From positions 32,538,844-32,602,843 of the forward strand of contig NC_088787.1 of the NCBI RefSeq assembly GCF_949628265.1: a stretch of DNA of 64,000 bases, read 5' to 3'. Source of the DNA: Cloeon dipterum. Its lineage: Eukaryota; Arthropoda; Insecta; Ephemeroptera; Baetidae. The position numbers and the translations under genes are program-made. Shown here one piece after another: positions 27,164 through 41,400 of this stretch (position 1 is the stretch's first letter; the number at the start of each line of letters is the position of its first letter). The notes under the pieces were generated by a model. The model was not told the DNA's origin. It worked only from the letters and a program-made list of their open reading frames with translations, and did not search any database.

Positions 27164-30100
27164 CGCGGCACACAAACAAGGGCAAAATAAAATACAACGC
27201 GAAAAGTCAGGCTCGACTCGCTCGCTTGCTCGCTCGCTGGCTGCGCGATATTTTGGGAATGTGAGCTTGCACAAACTGCGAGAGGCCGGCCGACTTGAGT
27301 GGCAGCGCGCATACGTATTGACTTGCGAGAGGGGCAGCAGGGAGGAGAACGAGCGCGCGAGGCTCTCTCGCTGCTTGCTTTTTAATATTGCACGCGCTAG
27401 GGGTGGGAATTTTGAATTTTTGATCACAAACGCCATCAGGTTAATTAGTTTGCGAAGAAAAGGACGGGGGATAAGAAGCAGACGGGAACCCCTATAAGTA
27501 AGGCCCGTTCACTTTGTCCGAAGCACTATGATTACCGGGACGAAATTGGTAATTTAATTAAATCGCGCGCAAATGAGACGAAGATAAGCAAGCGTCCGGC
27601 CGGTGGCTGAGCAGAAGCCCGGGATTACTTTTTCATCAGACGGAGTGTTTTGTTTTGTTCATTGTGCGCTCGTCGTACACACATTCAAGAACTTTTCGCT
27701 TGGTCATGAATTGCTTTGGCACGATACCAGCCAAGAGCGGATAGAACCCTGCTTTTCGGAAAGGCATTGATAATAAAAGGAAGCCAAACTGGTGCGCATG
27801 ATGGCGTCAGATTTATCGCAATTTGCTTTGATAAAGTCGGCCAAGAAGTAACTCATTTTAGTTAAGATTTGTGCTGCGTACTCAGTCGTTGCCAAATAGG
27901 TTACGTAGGGCCTCGACGCGGACGCTGCCAAGCGCCTGAGGGGTCGTGAAGCGTAGTTAAATTAACTCATTAAAGATCAAACAGCGACATCCAGTCAGCC
28001 ATTTTAATGCTACTTTCGATTAGCTTTCGGAAAGATTAAAACATGTTATACTGATGTACCAACTACGAGAGCCGGCGGCGTATGCATTATTTGTTGATTC
28101 GCCGGATTTCTGGAGTATTAACTCAGCTTATTCTGGTGCCTCCTTTTGCAAAGACAAACAACGCAATTTCAGCTCGCCTAATCTTTATAGCGTTGCGGCA
28201 GACTCTATAATAAAATTGCCCAATTGCCTTTTCCAGACAAGGGAGGGTTTTATCTTAATTGGAACTTGAGTATATTACCGTGTAGTAACTTAATTTTGAA
28301 AGTGATTTGAGAGATAAATTTCAATGGCTAACCGGCCATTTTTCACGTCCCCCAGGGTTTATTATTTCAGAAAAGAGCACGCCGGACTGTCATGCCGGTT
28401 TTTAATGGGAAAGTATACGTGTTTGAATGTGGCATGCGTGAGCGTGTCTCCGCCCAGCTAGCTGACTGGCTTATCTTTGAATTGAAAAGCTTGTTTAATT
28501 AGCAAAATGATGTCCATCACAAAAAGTTCTCCAATTAGGAAAGTGAGCAATGAATCGCCACCCATGCAGGCGGCTCGCGACACGCCGCCGAGCGACACTC
28601 GCGATCCAGTGCAGTGAACCCGCTCGTCACATTCATTTTTTTGTCGCGGTGTGAATACCATGCATTATGTATGAACTCACGCCGCTCTCGTCGCCCAACA
28701 AGACAAACCCTTAAAAATTCATTCGTGAAGCCTTAAAAATTGCGGGTCTAATGTTCAATATTGTGGGAAGAAAAGATTAGCAGGTGCTTCTTTTCGCGCT
28801 TCTGCATAAACTAGGTTGTGAGGATACCAAAACTGTTTATTCAATTGTTACATCAAGACGGTCGATGCAGGACAAATGTGGCTCTACGTCTATAGAAAGG
28901 ATTGGGTAGAGATTGTGCGTTGCACTTACGTTCATTCGAGTTGGTAGCAAATTTCCTACATGGTTTAACGCAAAGAGCTGGATATAGTTGTAGCCATTTT
29001 GCATATTATCAAAGGAGTATTAGGTTGATTCATAAAATATTATGCGATGAAAAATCACGCGTTTGGAAGCCCATTATTCCTTAAGTTGCGTGTGGTAGTA
29101 AAGTAAGAAAATTAAAGATCTGAAAATGAGGAAGACAAGATAAAGAAAAATTCCCATTAAAGAACGCACGCAAGCCACATAAAAACTATACTCTCGCCTA
29201 TAAAACTAAAACGTGGGATCAAGCTGGCAATATATTGGTGGGAATTTTCCTTACCATTCTTTCATAATGTTATTATACTCCAGGTTAATAATAATCAGCG
29301 TCTTTTTTTTAAATCCAAGAGTTAATTGAAAGAATTTCACGTGAGAAACAATAGGAGTGTGTATATGCAATTAATCGACACAGGTGTTTAGCAGGTTGCA
29401 TAGCTATTAAAACCAAATTTTGTTTCATTGTTTTGGTCACAAATTTGAGAGGAACGAGCCAAAACATGTCAATCAAATTGGCCTTTGGTCCCACTACACT
29501 GAAATATGTCTCTTTGTATATTTATATATCATTCCCTAATTAATTGATTGATTTATTTAGTCAACGGTGCAGAAAACAGCTACAAGGTAGAAATCGTTGG
29601 CATACAGCCAGCCACGATCACATAGCAACAAAACGAGGGGAAATTTATTATTCTAATGTAACTTTAGACTGGCGTTGCCTCTTTTTTATTCTCTTTATTA
29701 AAGACAGCCGGTTTCAATAGTTTCTAATTGGTCTAAACAATGCATGGTCATTAATTCCTCATGCAATTTCCTTGTCGCATTGAAAAAGCTGAAATAGAAT
29801 TCCGTATGTGTACGCTGTACTACATCTTGGCTTTACCTACATCCTGCACTCTGAAACCTTTTAATTAACCACAAAGCACAAGTAGAGCTTGCGCTGAGCG
29901 GATTGCATAAATCACGCAAACGACTCTAGTCGAGCAGACAACTTTCATTTCGAAAAAGCAAAAGCTGCAGCGCAGCTCACGCCTTTTTTAATGCAGTCCA
30001 AACTTTTTCTCACTCGCTAGCAATCTGGATGGCGAAAAAAAGAGTTTCTACTGAAAGTTGTTCAAACAAACGTGCTCACCGTAAATATTGTGCAGAGACC

Positions 30101-33100
30101 GTTTGCTCTCTTTCAAATATTTTCCTCCCCCGAAGCTCTCTCTCTCTCCACATTGCACAATCTCGCAAGTTGACATTAGAATGTTTGTCTGTGAAGATTT
30201 TACACCCTCGGGGTGATATGTCTATCTCCTCGTACAAGAAAAGCCCTTTTTTGCCCAACCGTCGCAGCACACGAGCGAGTCTCTCGCGTTGTACACAAAA
30301 CAAAAGGCCATCTTTTGCAGGCACCCCCAATTCGCCCGAGTGAGAAAGGGTACCAGGCGCTGCGATGGTGGCATATGTATGTGGGGCGCCTCTCACTACA
30401 GGCATCGCGTGCGGCCCGAGTATTTTTTTTTCACTCGGTTGCCGTTGCCGTGCAAATTGAGAGCACTAGTTTTCCCATATGCCATCGGCGGGTCTGGTGG
30501 TGTTTGCTCCGAGTCGGGTCGTTTCGCTGACGAGCCGCCTAAACCTATGGGTACGTGGAGGCGACAATTTCGCCGCGAAATGCATCATCCCTGCCGCCGT
30601 CGAGTGTCAACGATGTCGTGGCACTTGACCACGTTTCGTTTACCCGCGTCATTTGATCAGGGTTGCCAGACGACGAGGCACGATGACCCATTTTCACCGG
30701 GATGGCTTTTTCCGGCTCTTTTACGCGCTTAGTTTCTCGGTAATGATTTCTGAAGGCTCTGGTAATGGGTGTAATATAAGTACTAAATCACTGCGGCGCT
30801 GTCGAGATCAATTTGATGGGTGGAAAGGGATGGCGATGTCATTTGACGCCCTCTCCAACTCGTTTTCTCTCGGAAACGAGGAAACCTACGGTGCTTTATT
30901 ATTTTGTCGATCGCATTATCATTAGGGGGATCTCAGAAGAAGGCAGGAGAGGAGAGTCAATTCGAGACTTTCTGGCCTTTTCTGGGCCAAAGTTTTCATT
31001 TGCAAAAATCCATTATCTGCGTACAAAGTTTGAAACAACTTTTAAAAGTCGACAGACTCTAGCCTATGTAGTCAGGCATGGAGTACATATTATTAAATAA
31101 GTTCAATCTGGACTGCTCTTTTTCCGGAGCATAGTAGCGCGACAATATAATTAGCACCCCAAGTTTTGATGAAATTTATTATCCGAGATAAAATGCGCCC
31201 CTGCAAAACTTTGCAAAAGTTTATGGGACCCAAGAACAGCCGTAAACCGCAACGCAAGTGAAGCAAATAAATAATCTAAGTAGGGGCAAGTGTAAATTAT
31301 GCATTTTCTCGACATATGTGCCACACCGGTTGCATATTTTGCCCCTGAAAGAGCGCCGGGATTTGAAGCACTGCCGGCAAGTATTAGTTGCATTTTAAAT
31401 TTCAATTTAACTTCCTTCATAATGCAGAGTGAAAAGAGAACAGCTCCAAGAACGCCTGTCTCGGGTGAGAGCAATTTGTGATATTAGAGCCCGATGAATT
31501 CAAATTAGCGTGTAAGAGCCAAGTTGTTCGTGAAAGCTGATGTATGCAGTAACAGTCGCCGGTGATTGTTGGCTCGCACGAAATTTGTAACCTCGCGACA
31601 AATTACATTAGTTAATCCTAATTATTCATTAAAACTCATGCACCGGAACAACTTGATCTCAACTTGTGAATTAATATGATCCTGGATCAACTCTGAAGTG
31701 AGTTTGCAGCATGCGAAGTTAGTTTTGCTGCCGCGAGTATTGATTTCTTTCGACATACTCCAACACATGCAATGATCTCATGGTAAATGGCAATAAATTA
31801 CTGTCAATATTCATAGTTTACATAATACGTCCGAATTTGTTTGTTTCCATGCACGCGCGGGGACGCTGTCCAGGTTGCCGCCGCGAGAACATAATTTCTT
31901 CCGGAATCCTGCGAACATCGCCTGCAGAGTCAGCAGACGATGAATTTTTAGACGGCTGGCTCGGGCGGCTCTAAAAGACGAGCGCCGTACATTCATAAGT
32001 CATTAGTGTGTCCTCCTCCAAATGGTCTATCCACGATTTACATAATCGAGCCCATCGCACGTGGTAACCGGCTTTTATCTCGACAGTCGCTCGCTATCGT
32101 GGGCGCATAAATATTCCAACATTTGCAGCTATTTTCATATTATTTCAAGTCAAAACGAGAGCATCTAAGCCATCAGTATTGATTTGTACATCCCGCTGGC
32201 GTGACTCCATGGAAAAATCAATCCTTGGACAACGCTTATCAATTCTGAACGAACTTCGATCTAGATGTGAGCCCTTTCTTTTCGGTCTCTCTATATTAAT
32301 AATTAGCCGAGCTGGTCGCTTCGACCCGCCAACCAAAGGACTCACACAAATCTTTTTTATGATGTCCTATCCGAATGAAACTCATTCTTCATGCTAATCC
32401 AAGTCCGAAGAGGATGGAAGCTCATAAAAAGGAGGACGTGGTTTGAATTAAAAGGCAGGAAGGGCCATGGGCTTTCTGTGTGTTTGCAATTAGTCAAGTG
32501 GAGTGCGTTGTTTATGTAAAACACGCCAGAGGGGCACGCGTAACTTCATTCTCAGTGAAATGGCTGGCCGGGTACGCATTTCGAGCATTTGTCCGACGCA
32601 CAACAGGGAGATATTAATACTGCACTGATGTGCCGCACGCGCGAAATAAAATAATAATGGCGACGTGTTACACAAATACAGTGTGCGCGTCGCGCGGTTT
32701 TGTCAGCGCAGAGCAGGCCAGGTGCCGCTGACCATGTTTCACATTGGGTGACATGTGTTTCGCTTTATCTCGTTGGTTAGACTGAAATCTGCAAATGATG
32801 GCTCGGTAAAGAGAGCTTACCCGTCACAGCGGGGTGCCAGCAGAAAGGTTGTAAAGAGGAATTTTGCCGTAAAATATCTATTTGATTTTCGAAGGGAAAA
32901 TATTGACTCTGCGACAAATGGGCTCATCCTGGAACACTTTGAAACTGCATGTCTGCTGCGTAAATGTTGGCAGGAGAGGAGTTTAATTTAAAGGTGATGA
33001 TGAAGAAGGTGGTGCGTAATTTCAAGCAATGCTGCTCATTTCAGCGGAATCTTTCGCTCGTTTTGCCTACTAAGGAAGGCGGCCTGGAATTCTGCTCGCA

Positions 33101-35080
33101 CATCACTTGTGCGTATAGATCAATTGGAATTTGCGAAGCATGCGAATGAGAGCTTCATGCTCGTTAGCACCTTTTCAATAGCTTGCGTGATTTTTAAACG
33201 ATGTTTAAAGTGAAGAGTTGTGTGCGGGAAAAAAGTTTCGCTTTTACGGACTGACTGATTAGCACTATTGTGTTATATCCAGAGCAAGTTTAGCTTGTTT
33301 CAAACTCTAAATTATATCTACAGAAGTTAGCCGAAGCATTTAATAATACTGATCAGAGTTTGGTTTATTCAGTGTAAGAGAATAAATACTTTGATAGGTA
33401 TATTCGCTATAAAGGGCTGTGCGTTTTAGTTGAATTTTTGTTACAGAATAAGATTATTGTTTTTTAAATATGGGGTTTGTTTGAATTAATTTTGGTGTTC
33501 AAATAATTTCTTTTATTTTCCGTCTGAAGAAAAAAATATTTAATTTGTCACTGTGTCTATTTGGACGATTTTTTTAATCTTCTTGGAACTCTCTTTAAGA
33601 TTAATTAAATTTTTAAGTCAACAATTTGTATTAACTTGGACGTTAACTTTGCGGGTTTTGAAATTTTATGAAATTTTTACTAGGCAAATAAGTTCCAACC
33701 ACTATTATCACAATTCCTAGTTTTGGATGACAACTTGAATTGAATTTGAGTCTAACCGTCAATTTTAGTTGACTTTGAAAAGAGCTTCAATTACTTAGAT
33801 TTGCATGTATTGAAAAAACAGGTGAAAAAAGTAAACGCGATGCAGCCCTAAATCGCAATATTTGTCTTTGACATATGACTAAACGGCGAATACTCAAAAA
33901 AGCTATTTTCAGATTCAACTTGCAATGTGAATTTAAACCATGAGCCTCTTGTTCATTGGCATGTTCGAAAACTCTTGACATTTGTAACAGTATGTAGTAG
34001 ACCCGGGCGATCGCTAATCACGGCTCTGCACATGAGCTGTTTGAAACGCGAATACGCATGCCACCTTTGCTCGCGGGCCAAAATCGAGATCTGGGGATAT
34101 TCGCACAAAGGACAAGCGGGGTGAAGTTTATCCGAGCATTAGATCAATAACACCTTCGAATAATTTTGCATAAATGTTTGTCCAACGCGAGTAATCCGTC
34201 CTCTCGGTTGTTTTTGAAGTCGGTTGTTTTTTTCCCCCCACAAAGGTACAATTGAAATGGCGCGAGAACTGCCCCGAATGAAAATAAACGTGTTTTAATA
34301 TTCCGAGGGCACACCTCTGACGTCATCTAAAGGGTGACCTTCCTGTTTTGCATAAACAGAGGGCGTGGCATTTAAAAAGTGCCGTAATCGCACGGCGGAA
34401 TGCAAATTCTCGTTTGATACGGCCGCAGGTCCCGGCGGCGCTGGCGGGATTCGCGTGCGCCAGATAAAATTCTTGCGCTGCCGCCGCCTCATTAGCCAAC
34501 TCTCCAAAGGGATGATGCTCGTGGACCTGATTGAGTGCGATCGCGTTACATGATTGTTTTCCGGCCTTAATTATGCTGGGGCCCCTTCGGAGAGCTGGTT
34601 TCAGGCACGGGGCCACGGATGGATCGATATAGTGTGTGTGAGTGAGTGTGTCGAGAGGAGGCCACGTCGTCGTTGATGACGCCGACCGCACTCTTGCACA
34701 ACACTCGAGCACGGTCTCTGGGTTTCTGTGCGCGTCGCCTCCTCGGCACAATTAAAGCACACGCCGCAAGTACGTTTTCCAAGCCGCCTTCTGGACCCGG
34801 CTCTTTGTGGCCCGAAATATAAAAGCAGCCCCCCATTGTATTCCAGCCCCGGCGAGTAATGAGGACAAAGCTTGCAGTTTGAATAATTGACTGGAGTATT
34901 AAGCGACATGTCTTTCTCTCCCGCAAGAGAGTGCAGCACAGCATGAAACGCCGTCAATTGTCATCATATTATACGCGCCCTTTTTGTCTCGCAGACTTAA
35001 TTGGCCCTTTGGCCGACTTGAACACCCGAAATCAAACGCCGGTATGTAGTAAAATAACTGAAGATGTTTGTGGTCCGCCA

Positions 35081-35103
35081 AGAGAGAGAGAGAGAGAGAG
35101 AGA
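35081..35103. repeat. (AG)n microsatellite
   Basis: A short pure AG run followed by imperfect GA-rich sequence. A similar GA-rich patch lies at about 35818-35834. Confidence 0.85.
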
Positions 35104-38100
35104 AGGAGAGAGTGGCTACTCCAGTCCAGAGAGAGCACAGCAGGTTGCCGACAAAAAAGGGACCACGTTTTGAGGGGGTGAAACACCATGCTCTCTCGCC
35201 TAACGCAAAAAAAGTAGCCAGCGGCTTGTTTCATCCTTGAACGAAAGAAAATCCGGCATGTCTCCATCAAAAAACAGAAGTCCCGAGCTCATTAAAATTT
35301 CCCTGGCTCGCAAATTTCTCAGTGTGCGCTCGGCCCGTGAATGGCAGCAAGCAGCGGGAAATCGGGCACCGATCCGGCGACAGCTGATAAGATTTTCAGC
35401 TCGAATTACCACCGATTGCTCGGTGCCAAACACACGATTAATTATAACCGACTGGCTCTGCTTAGTTAGTATGCCTGTGCGTGCGCGCGCGGCGGCAAAC
35501 TGTTTGAGTCCCCTAATCGAATCATCTGGCGACAGGCTGCAAATTAATTTGGCCTCGGCTATTAGGAGAGAGAGAGGCGGCCGTACTTATCTTGGGGTCG
35601 TGCCATACTCACCAGATTGGTTGGGCGAATCAATCGAGAGGGAGACAACAATGTGACAGCTGCGAGATGAACGAGCTCAAGCCAAAGTGTGTCGTCCGTT
35701 CGGAGGGAAACTGTCGAGCCAGCAGCAAGAGTCGACGCTTCATGATCGCGAATGGTTGGTAAGGCCAAACGCGTGTTTTGCAAGCGCGGCGGCGCGCTGC
35801 CTGTTGGAGAACGAAAGGGAGAGAGAGAGAGAGGAGAGCCCTGCGCTGATTGCCAGTCGCGTGTTTTTTTCCGCGCCGCCGGCATATTCCAGGGCTTCCA
35901 GCTTGTTGACCTCGTCGGTATTTCAATACTGAAATAGCTCTAACTTTTGGTAATCAAACACACATGATTGTTCACAAAAAAGGTAAACGGTGGTACGTGC
36001 CCTGGATTAGAATAACCAATCCTGTGATTTTCGGCGAGTTGTGCCAAACGAACATTTTGATATATATGTAACACTGTTCGCTGCTCTTGTACGATTCAAA
36101 TACGTAATACATGAAGCACCACAAAGTGACGGGAGGGGAGAAATCAATGGTAAAAACGTAAAATATCCTTTAAAAAAGGCAGTTTTGCCTTTGCCGTATT
36201 CAACTCTTTTGCCCAAGCCGATAATGCCATTAGCCCACACTCACCCAGCACGCGAGTGCGCCTTGTTTCTAAAGGATACTGCGCCGCCTATCTGATCTGA
36301 AAAGCGGGCAGTGGCAAACTAGGGTTTTACGTTTTCACGCCGACTTGCTTCGCATTGGCGCTCATACATCATGTTTGTTGCAAACAAAATAATGCTCTCG
36401 TAGTTATGTACACCTGAATAACTAACTGTGATAAAAATACCGCGCAGTATATAGCGTGTTCAAGAACCAACTCTTTTTACTCTTTTATAGTTTCCGAGAG
36501 TGTTTTATAACTTTACACACAGAACAAGAAAACACATTTTTAATATATATAAATAATAATCAGAATAATAAATCAACATGTAAATTGAAGCAAATGTTCC
36601 AAATAAACTCGATCGTTCACACGTAAATTTGTGGAATGATGCCTGGACCGATTAAAAATAATTCAAAACCAATTTATAAAATTCCTAAGCTATAGAGGTT
36701 GAAAATTTTTATTTGCTGATATGGCCAGGAAGTGAGGATTTGAAAATTTTGAAAGGAGCGATAAATTACAGGAACTTTTGTAGAATTCGGTCTTTTAAGC
36801 TGCTATAGTAAACAACAAGTAATTACAAATGAGTCAAAACTTCTATTGTCCTTGAAATAACCAGCTAAAATATTACATATATTAATATTCCATAAAAATC
36901 ATAAAAAATAGTGATTTTAATAAAAAAAGAACATATGAAGTGGCGGTTTTTTGCCCTCGTTTAATGATTAAAATATAATATCTCGTCCTGCAAGCGGTGC
37001 CCTGTCAAAATAATATTCAAAAAATATTGTCTATTACAAGAAGTTCCTAGTTCCTTTATCTCTTTTCCCACTTTTACTTGAAAACCTTAATTTAAGTAGA
37101 GGAGCTGGAGCCCAACTAATTGCTTTCATTTAAGTGAGAATATTATTTTAACTTATTATTTTTAATTTGGCACCCGTTTTTCATAACGAGCTTGGGTTAT
37201 TGTTGGAACAGTATTATTTAGAAATATTCGGAGGATATTTCTCTTTGATTATGCCATTGCGTGTGTTAAAGTGAAATTTAACTTATTTAAAAAGAGTTTT
37301 CGTTTTCATCATTCAAAACACTAATTGTAAGCAGGAAAAATATCATTGAATAACTCATTAACTATAAAAGTCTAGCAAGGAGGAACTGCGTGAATGTTTT
37401 AATGTTGCGAGATTTTTCGCACAAATTCATCTAAAGGCGAAAATACAGTTAGGTTTTAACTCTCATTTCATTAGAAGAGCCATTTTAACTTATTTTTATT
37501 TCAGTATTAAATTTTCTATCCAATATACGCATGCCGCACGCGCCTTCTTATCAAAATTAACCTCAATAGCTTAATCAAACAATTGTACAACTTTAACTGC
37601 ATTAAAGTGTAAGACTCTGTGTGAAGTCAATTTAATGAAGGCACTATAGTTATCTCATAGAAGACAATTGAATGTACTTAACAATCCATCACTTTCTTTC
37701 TTTTTTGATGGTATAGACTACAGGGTGTAGGCTTAAGTCAATTCATAAACTCATCTTGAAACAAATGTAGATATACAATGAAATTTTATTTTCATGTAAA
37801 TAGCCCAAATCCAAGACATACTGATAACGCGGCTTGATTCCAAGAATACAAAGACTTGCATTGTGTTGCATCAATTCGTCTTTTAATCTTATAAAATAGT
37901 AATCGTGAACAAAGCAGAAGTAGCGTTTATTATGATCTTTTATTTTATTTACAAAATTCAATCACGGTTTAACGTGGTGATGTACAATTTACATTCTATT
38001 TTGTTATACAATATGAGACATCGGACGCACATAAAGTATACAACCTCACTATGAAATAATCTTTTTAATACAGTCATGTGTACCCAATCAAAGGACCAGC

Positions 38101-38402
38101 CTTGACTAAAATATTCAATGGAATTTACTCACATGTCAAGTATTACACATAGGGAATTCCATGAACAGCACACCTCATTTGCTATGCTTTCTCTCAAAAT
38201 CCAACCCCTTAGTGACGACGTGTGAATGTGTGCACAAAAACCAATTTTGCAGGCACTAACATCCTTGACTGAAACTTGCAGTGCAACCAAATAAGGATAC
38301 TTTTTTTAAATAGCAGATAGAGCCAAAAACTTTCCTCTGCTTCAAAGCAAACCAAACAAGATAGGTGGGGCAGCAAAAAATCAAAAATTGTAACAGGGGT
38401 AT

Positions 38403-38408
38403 TTTATT
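38403..38408 (-). terminator. Candidate AATAAA polyadenylation signal of RNF126
   Basis: AATAAA on the minus strand about 83 nt past the RNF126 stop. Other matches further left, near 37.93 kb, are possible distal signals. Confidence 0.4.
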
Positions 38409-38490
38409 AGGCAGAGTTGAAACAAAGAATTGCAAACTGGTATTTGGAAAATTGGGGCTGATTTTTGACTGGATATTAAATTAGTTGAAC

Positions 38491-41400
38491 TTAATCGCAA
38501 TCCATGTCCATGTCCCAAAAATGACCTCCGTCAGATGGTGGGCTTTGTTGCCTTTGCTGAGCTGAAGAATTGGAACCATCTGTGCTGCTGTTTCCTCTAC
38601 TAGAAGATGTCGATGACGATGTTGAGCTCCCTCCACTGCTGTTTGCTGCCCTAGGAGAGCGAAAGTTGGAAAAACTACAGCATTTTATCAGATTTTCAGT
38701 TGGAACATTGAACTCATTGTAGGTTTGAATAAAAGGAATAAATTTGCAGTTAACTAACCTGAGCAGAGCTGCAATGCTTGGAGGTATGGTAAGTGATGCA
38801 TTTTGGGTCACCCCTGTCCTGCTTTGATCATCATTACCAGCTTCTTCATTCAAAACCTTCCTGCAGATGGGGCAGGTACCGTGCTAAATTAACAAATTAT
38901 TAAGATATTTTACTCAAATATTAACAAACGCAAAATTCAAATTTCACAAACATCTGCTATCAAAAGATATTTTTGACACAGTTTAACATCTCTGGCTATT
39001 GCTATGCAATAGAAATTATACTTAGAAGATATTTAGGAATCAACTGTATGTAATGCATCAGATCACAGTTAAAAAAGCATGTGAGAAATTATTAATAAGA
39101 TTAAATTTACTTTTATAATCAACCGAGTATGTTACGCCTATTTTAACAAGATACTGCAAATTACGAGGTCTTGGCCAGCCGCGCTGCACTTAAGTGTATT
39201 CTTAATACATACTAGAGTGTGTTCTTAATAGCCGCCAGAAAATTAGCTCAGCCGCAGACGGCCTGACATTCAGCTGCAGCCAATACAGCCACCCGCTACC
39301 AAAAATTACGAGATTGATTTTGCAATGTGAAAGAATGCAAAATTTTCGCTTCCCACTTGCTGTTAGAAAATTTGTTCTAATTCTTGTGCGTGTGAATTTT
39401 TCACTATAAAACAGGTCATGAAATTTAGACCTTTAGAATGAGTGTGGGAAATGAAGTCCACCTTCAATATTTAAGTAACATAAGTTCATATAATTTAAGT
39501 TCAATAATTAAATAACCAATTCAATAAATCAATATTGAATATAAATAGGAATCGACTGTGACAAACTTTCCCAAGTCAACCTGGGCAAAGGACAAGCTGC
39601 ACAATCATATTGTGTAATCGATTTTCTGGCATAGAGTATCACTACTTTTCAGGAGACTGGTGAGTTTTGAATATTTTGCGATCAAGCTTTTCTACCAAAT
39701 TATGTCATTTGAAAAAAATTATAAAATATCAACTTACAAGCTTAAGCCAAGGTATAATGCAGTTGTCATGATAGACATGTTCACAAGTTAGTTTGCGCAC
39801 CGTCTCTCCCTTCTTAAAATCATCCCAACACACTGAGCATTGTAAACACTGATCTGAAATAAAGAGCTCATTTGGTTAAAATTTCATGAGATCATAATTT
39901 TTCAAGTACTAACCAACTTGTTCTTGACTAACTTCAACTGAAGGTATCGATTGGATCTTATCTTCAGCCAGAGGAGCTGGTCCTGTGCCATCCATCTGAT
40001 TAAGCAGCTGAGTGACTATTGCATCAAGGCCTTCGCGGCCCCAGGCATAGTCTCCTGGATTGCCCAAAAAGAAACCTCTGCGAAAACAACCCTGCGATAA
40101 AGCCAAGTGGATACACCTAATTATCTTCTTACACAGGGACACTCCGTCTGCCTCCTTCGCCACCTCCAGCAGCAGCACCTCCCATAGGAGCAAATTCTAC
40201 TCCAGTCAGGTTGACAAAAATATCTTGAAGAATGTTTTCGATGGGCATGGCATGCACTTGCGGCTGTCGTAGCGTCATTCTGTGTCTACGGATGGTAGGT
40301 CTTGTTGAAGGGTCGCTACCACCCAAGATGTCTTGCATGAAGAGGGACATGAAGTCTGCAACCCCAGATTCTCCCATCTGAAGTAAATTTCATGTTATAA
40401 ACGTTAAAAATCATAAGCGAATCAAATTTCATCTGCCTTTCAAAAAGTCCAACAAGGCTAATGAATGTTTGTGATGGCCTGAAAATTATGTCCAACATTG
40501 ATGAAACAATGAAAATTGTTCTTTCCCTTAAAAAAATATCATCCATCAAATTATGATAACATAGTTGTTGTTTAAAAGGAATTAAATTTTATCTTACTAG
40601 AATGATTTAAGAAGTGAACTTTCGATTTTGAAAATATTCTGAATCATTTAACAACTTTGTAGTTTGAACTGTTTCAACGTGTAAATTAAGGTGACAGTAT
40701 TATTGGTGTTAAGGCTGTTAGGAGATATAATATTTTGAGACTGATCACAAACTTCATCCAACTCAAGAGAAAAAATATGTATATACCAATATTGGTCCAT
40801 GACCCACCTCATCGCTGGAATCCATGTCATTATCTTCATCTTGACTTGGGGAGATTTCTTCAATAAATCCACTGTTGCAAGTAGGACATGTGTAATCCTG
40901 TACCAAAAAAAACCAGATGAGTTTGTTTGAAGAGTCAGAAGAAACTAGATATTTACATCAGACCACAACGACTTATTTCGAAATACATACATATCTTTTA
41001 ATTTCGCTATTAAAGCTTGCACTCCCTATAATATCAGCACTGATTTGTTATCTTTATTAAAAATACCATAAATACAGAAATAAAAATTTAGGTTAATTTA
41101 TCAGTTTTAAAATTAGGACTTTGAATAGGTGAAACATATCAAAACAAATGATTGCACACTTAATTCATTTTGGATCTTTGTCCGTTTTAAATGCTGTTTT
41201 GCTATTTGTGTATCATGCAAAAGGAGCCTAAGAAATATTATTGACAATAATACTATGAATGTAGTATTATCATATATTTGGTTACATTCCAAATACTTCT
41301 AGAAGGGCAAATACATAGAAATATTAAAGAAGTAACTGCAATTATGTGGGCGTGCAATGTAAATAAATGCAACATAGACTTTCTGTTCTTATCAGTTGAA

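Larger units (their letters stand above)
22739..38400. other. About 15.7 kb with no recognised gene, upstream of SK
   Basis: This lies between the SK 5' region and the RNF126 3' end. The longest open frames (for example 203 codons at 26825-27436, minus) run through GGTC and Ser/Arg-rich low-complexity sequence and lack splice partners or domains. Features seen are a GGTC tetranucleotide repeat at 27111-27163, a GCTC-rich stretch near 27215, GA repeats near 35081 and 35820, and a more AT-rich zone from about 36.4 to 38.4 kb. It probably contains distal SK promoters and 5' UTR exons, which cannot be called by eye. Confidence 0.6.

Noticed and set aside
26825-27436. 203-codon minus-strand frame
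   Set aside because: It runs through the GGTC repeat and other low-complexity sequence, with no domain and no splice partner.
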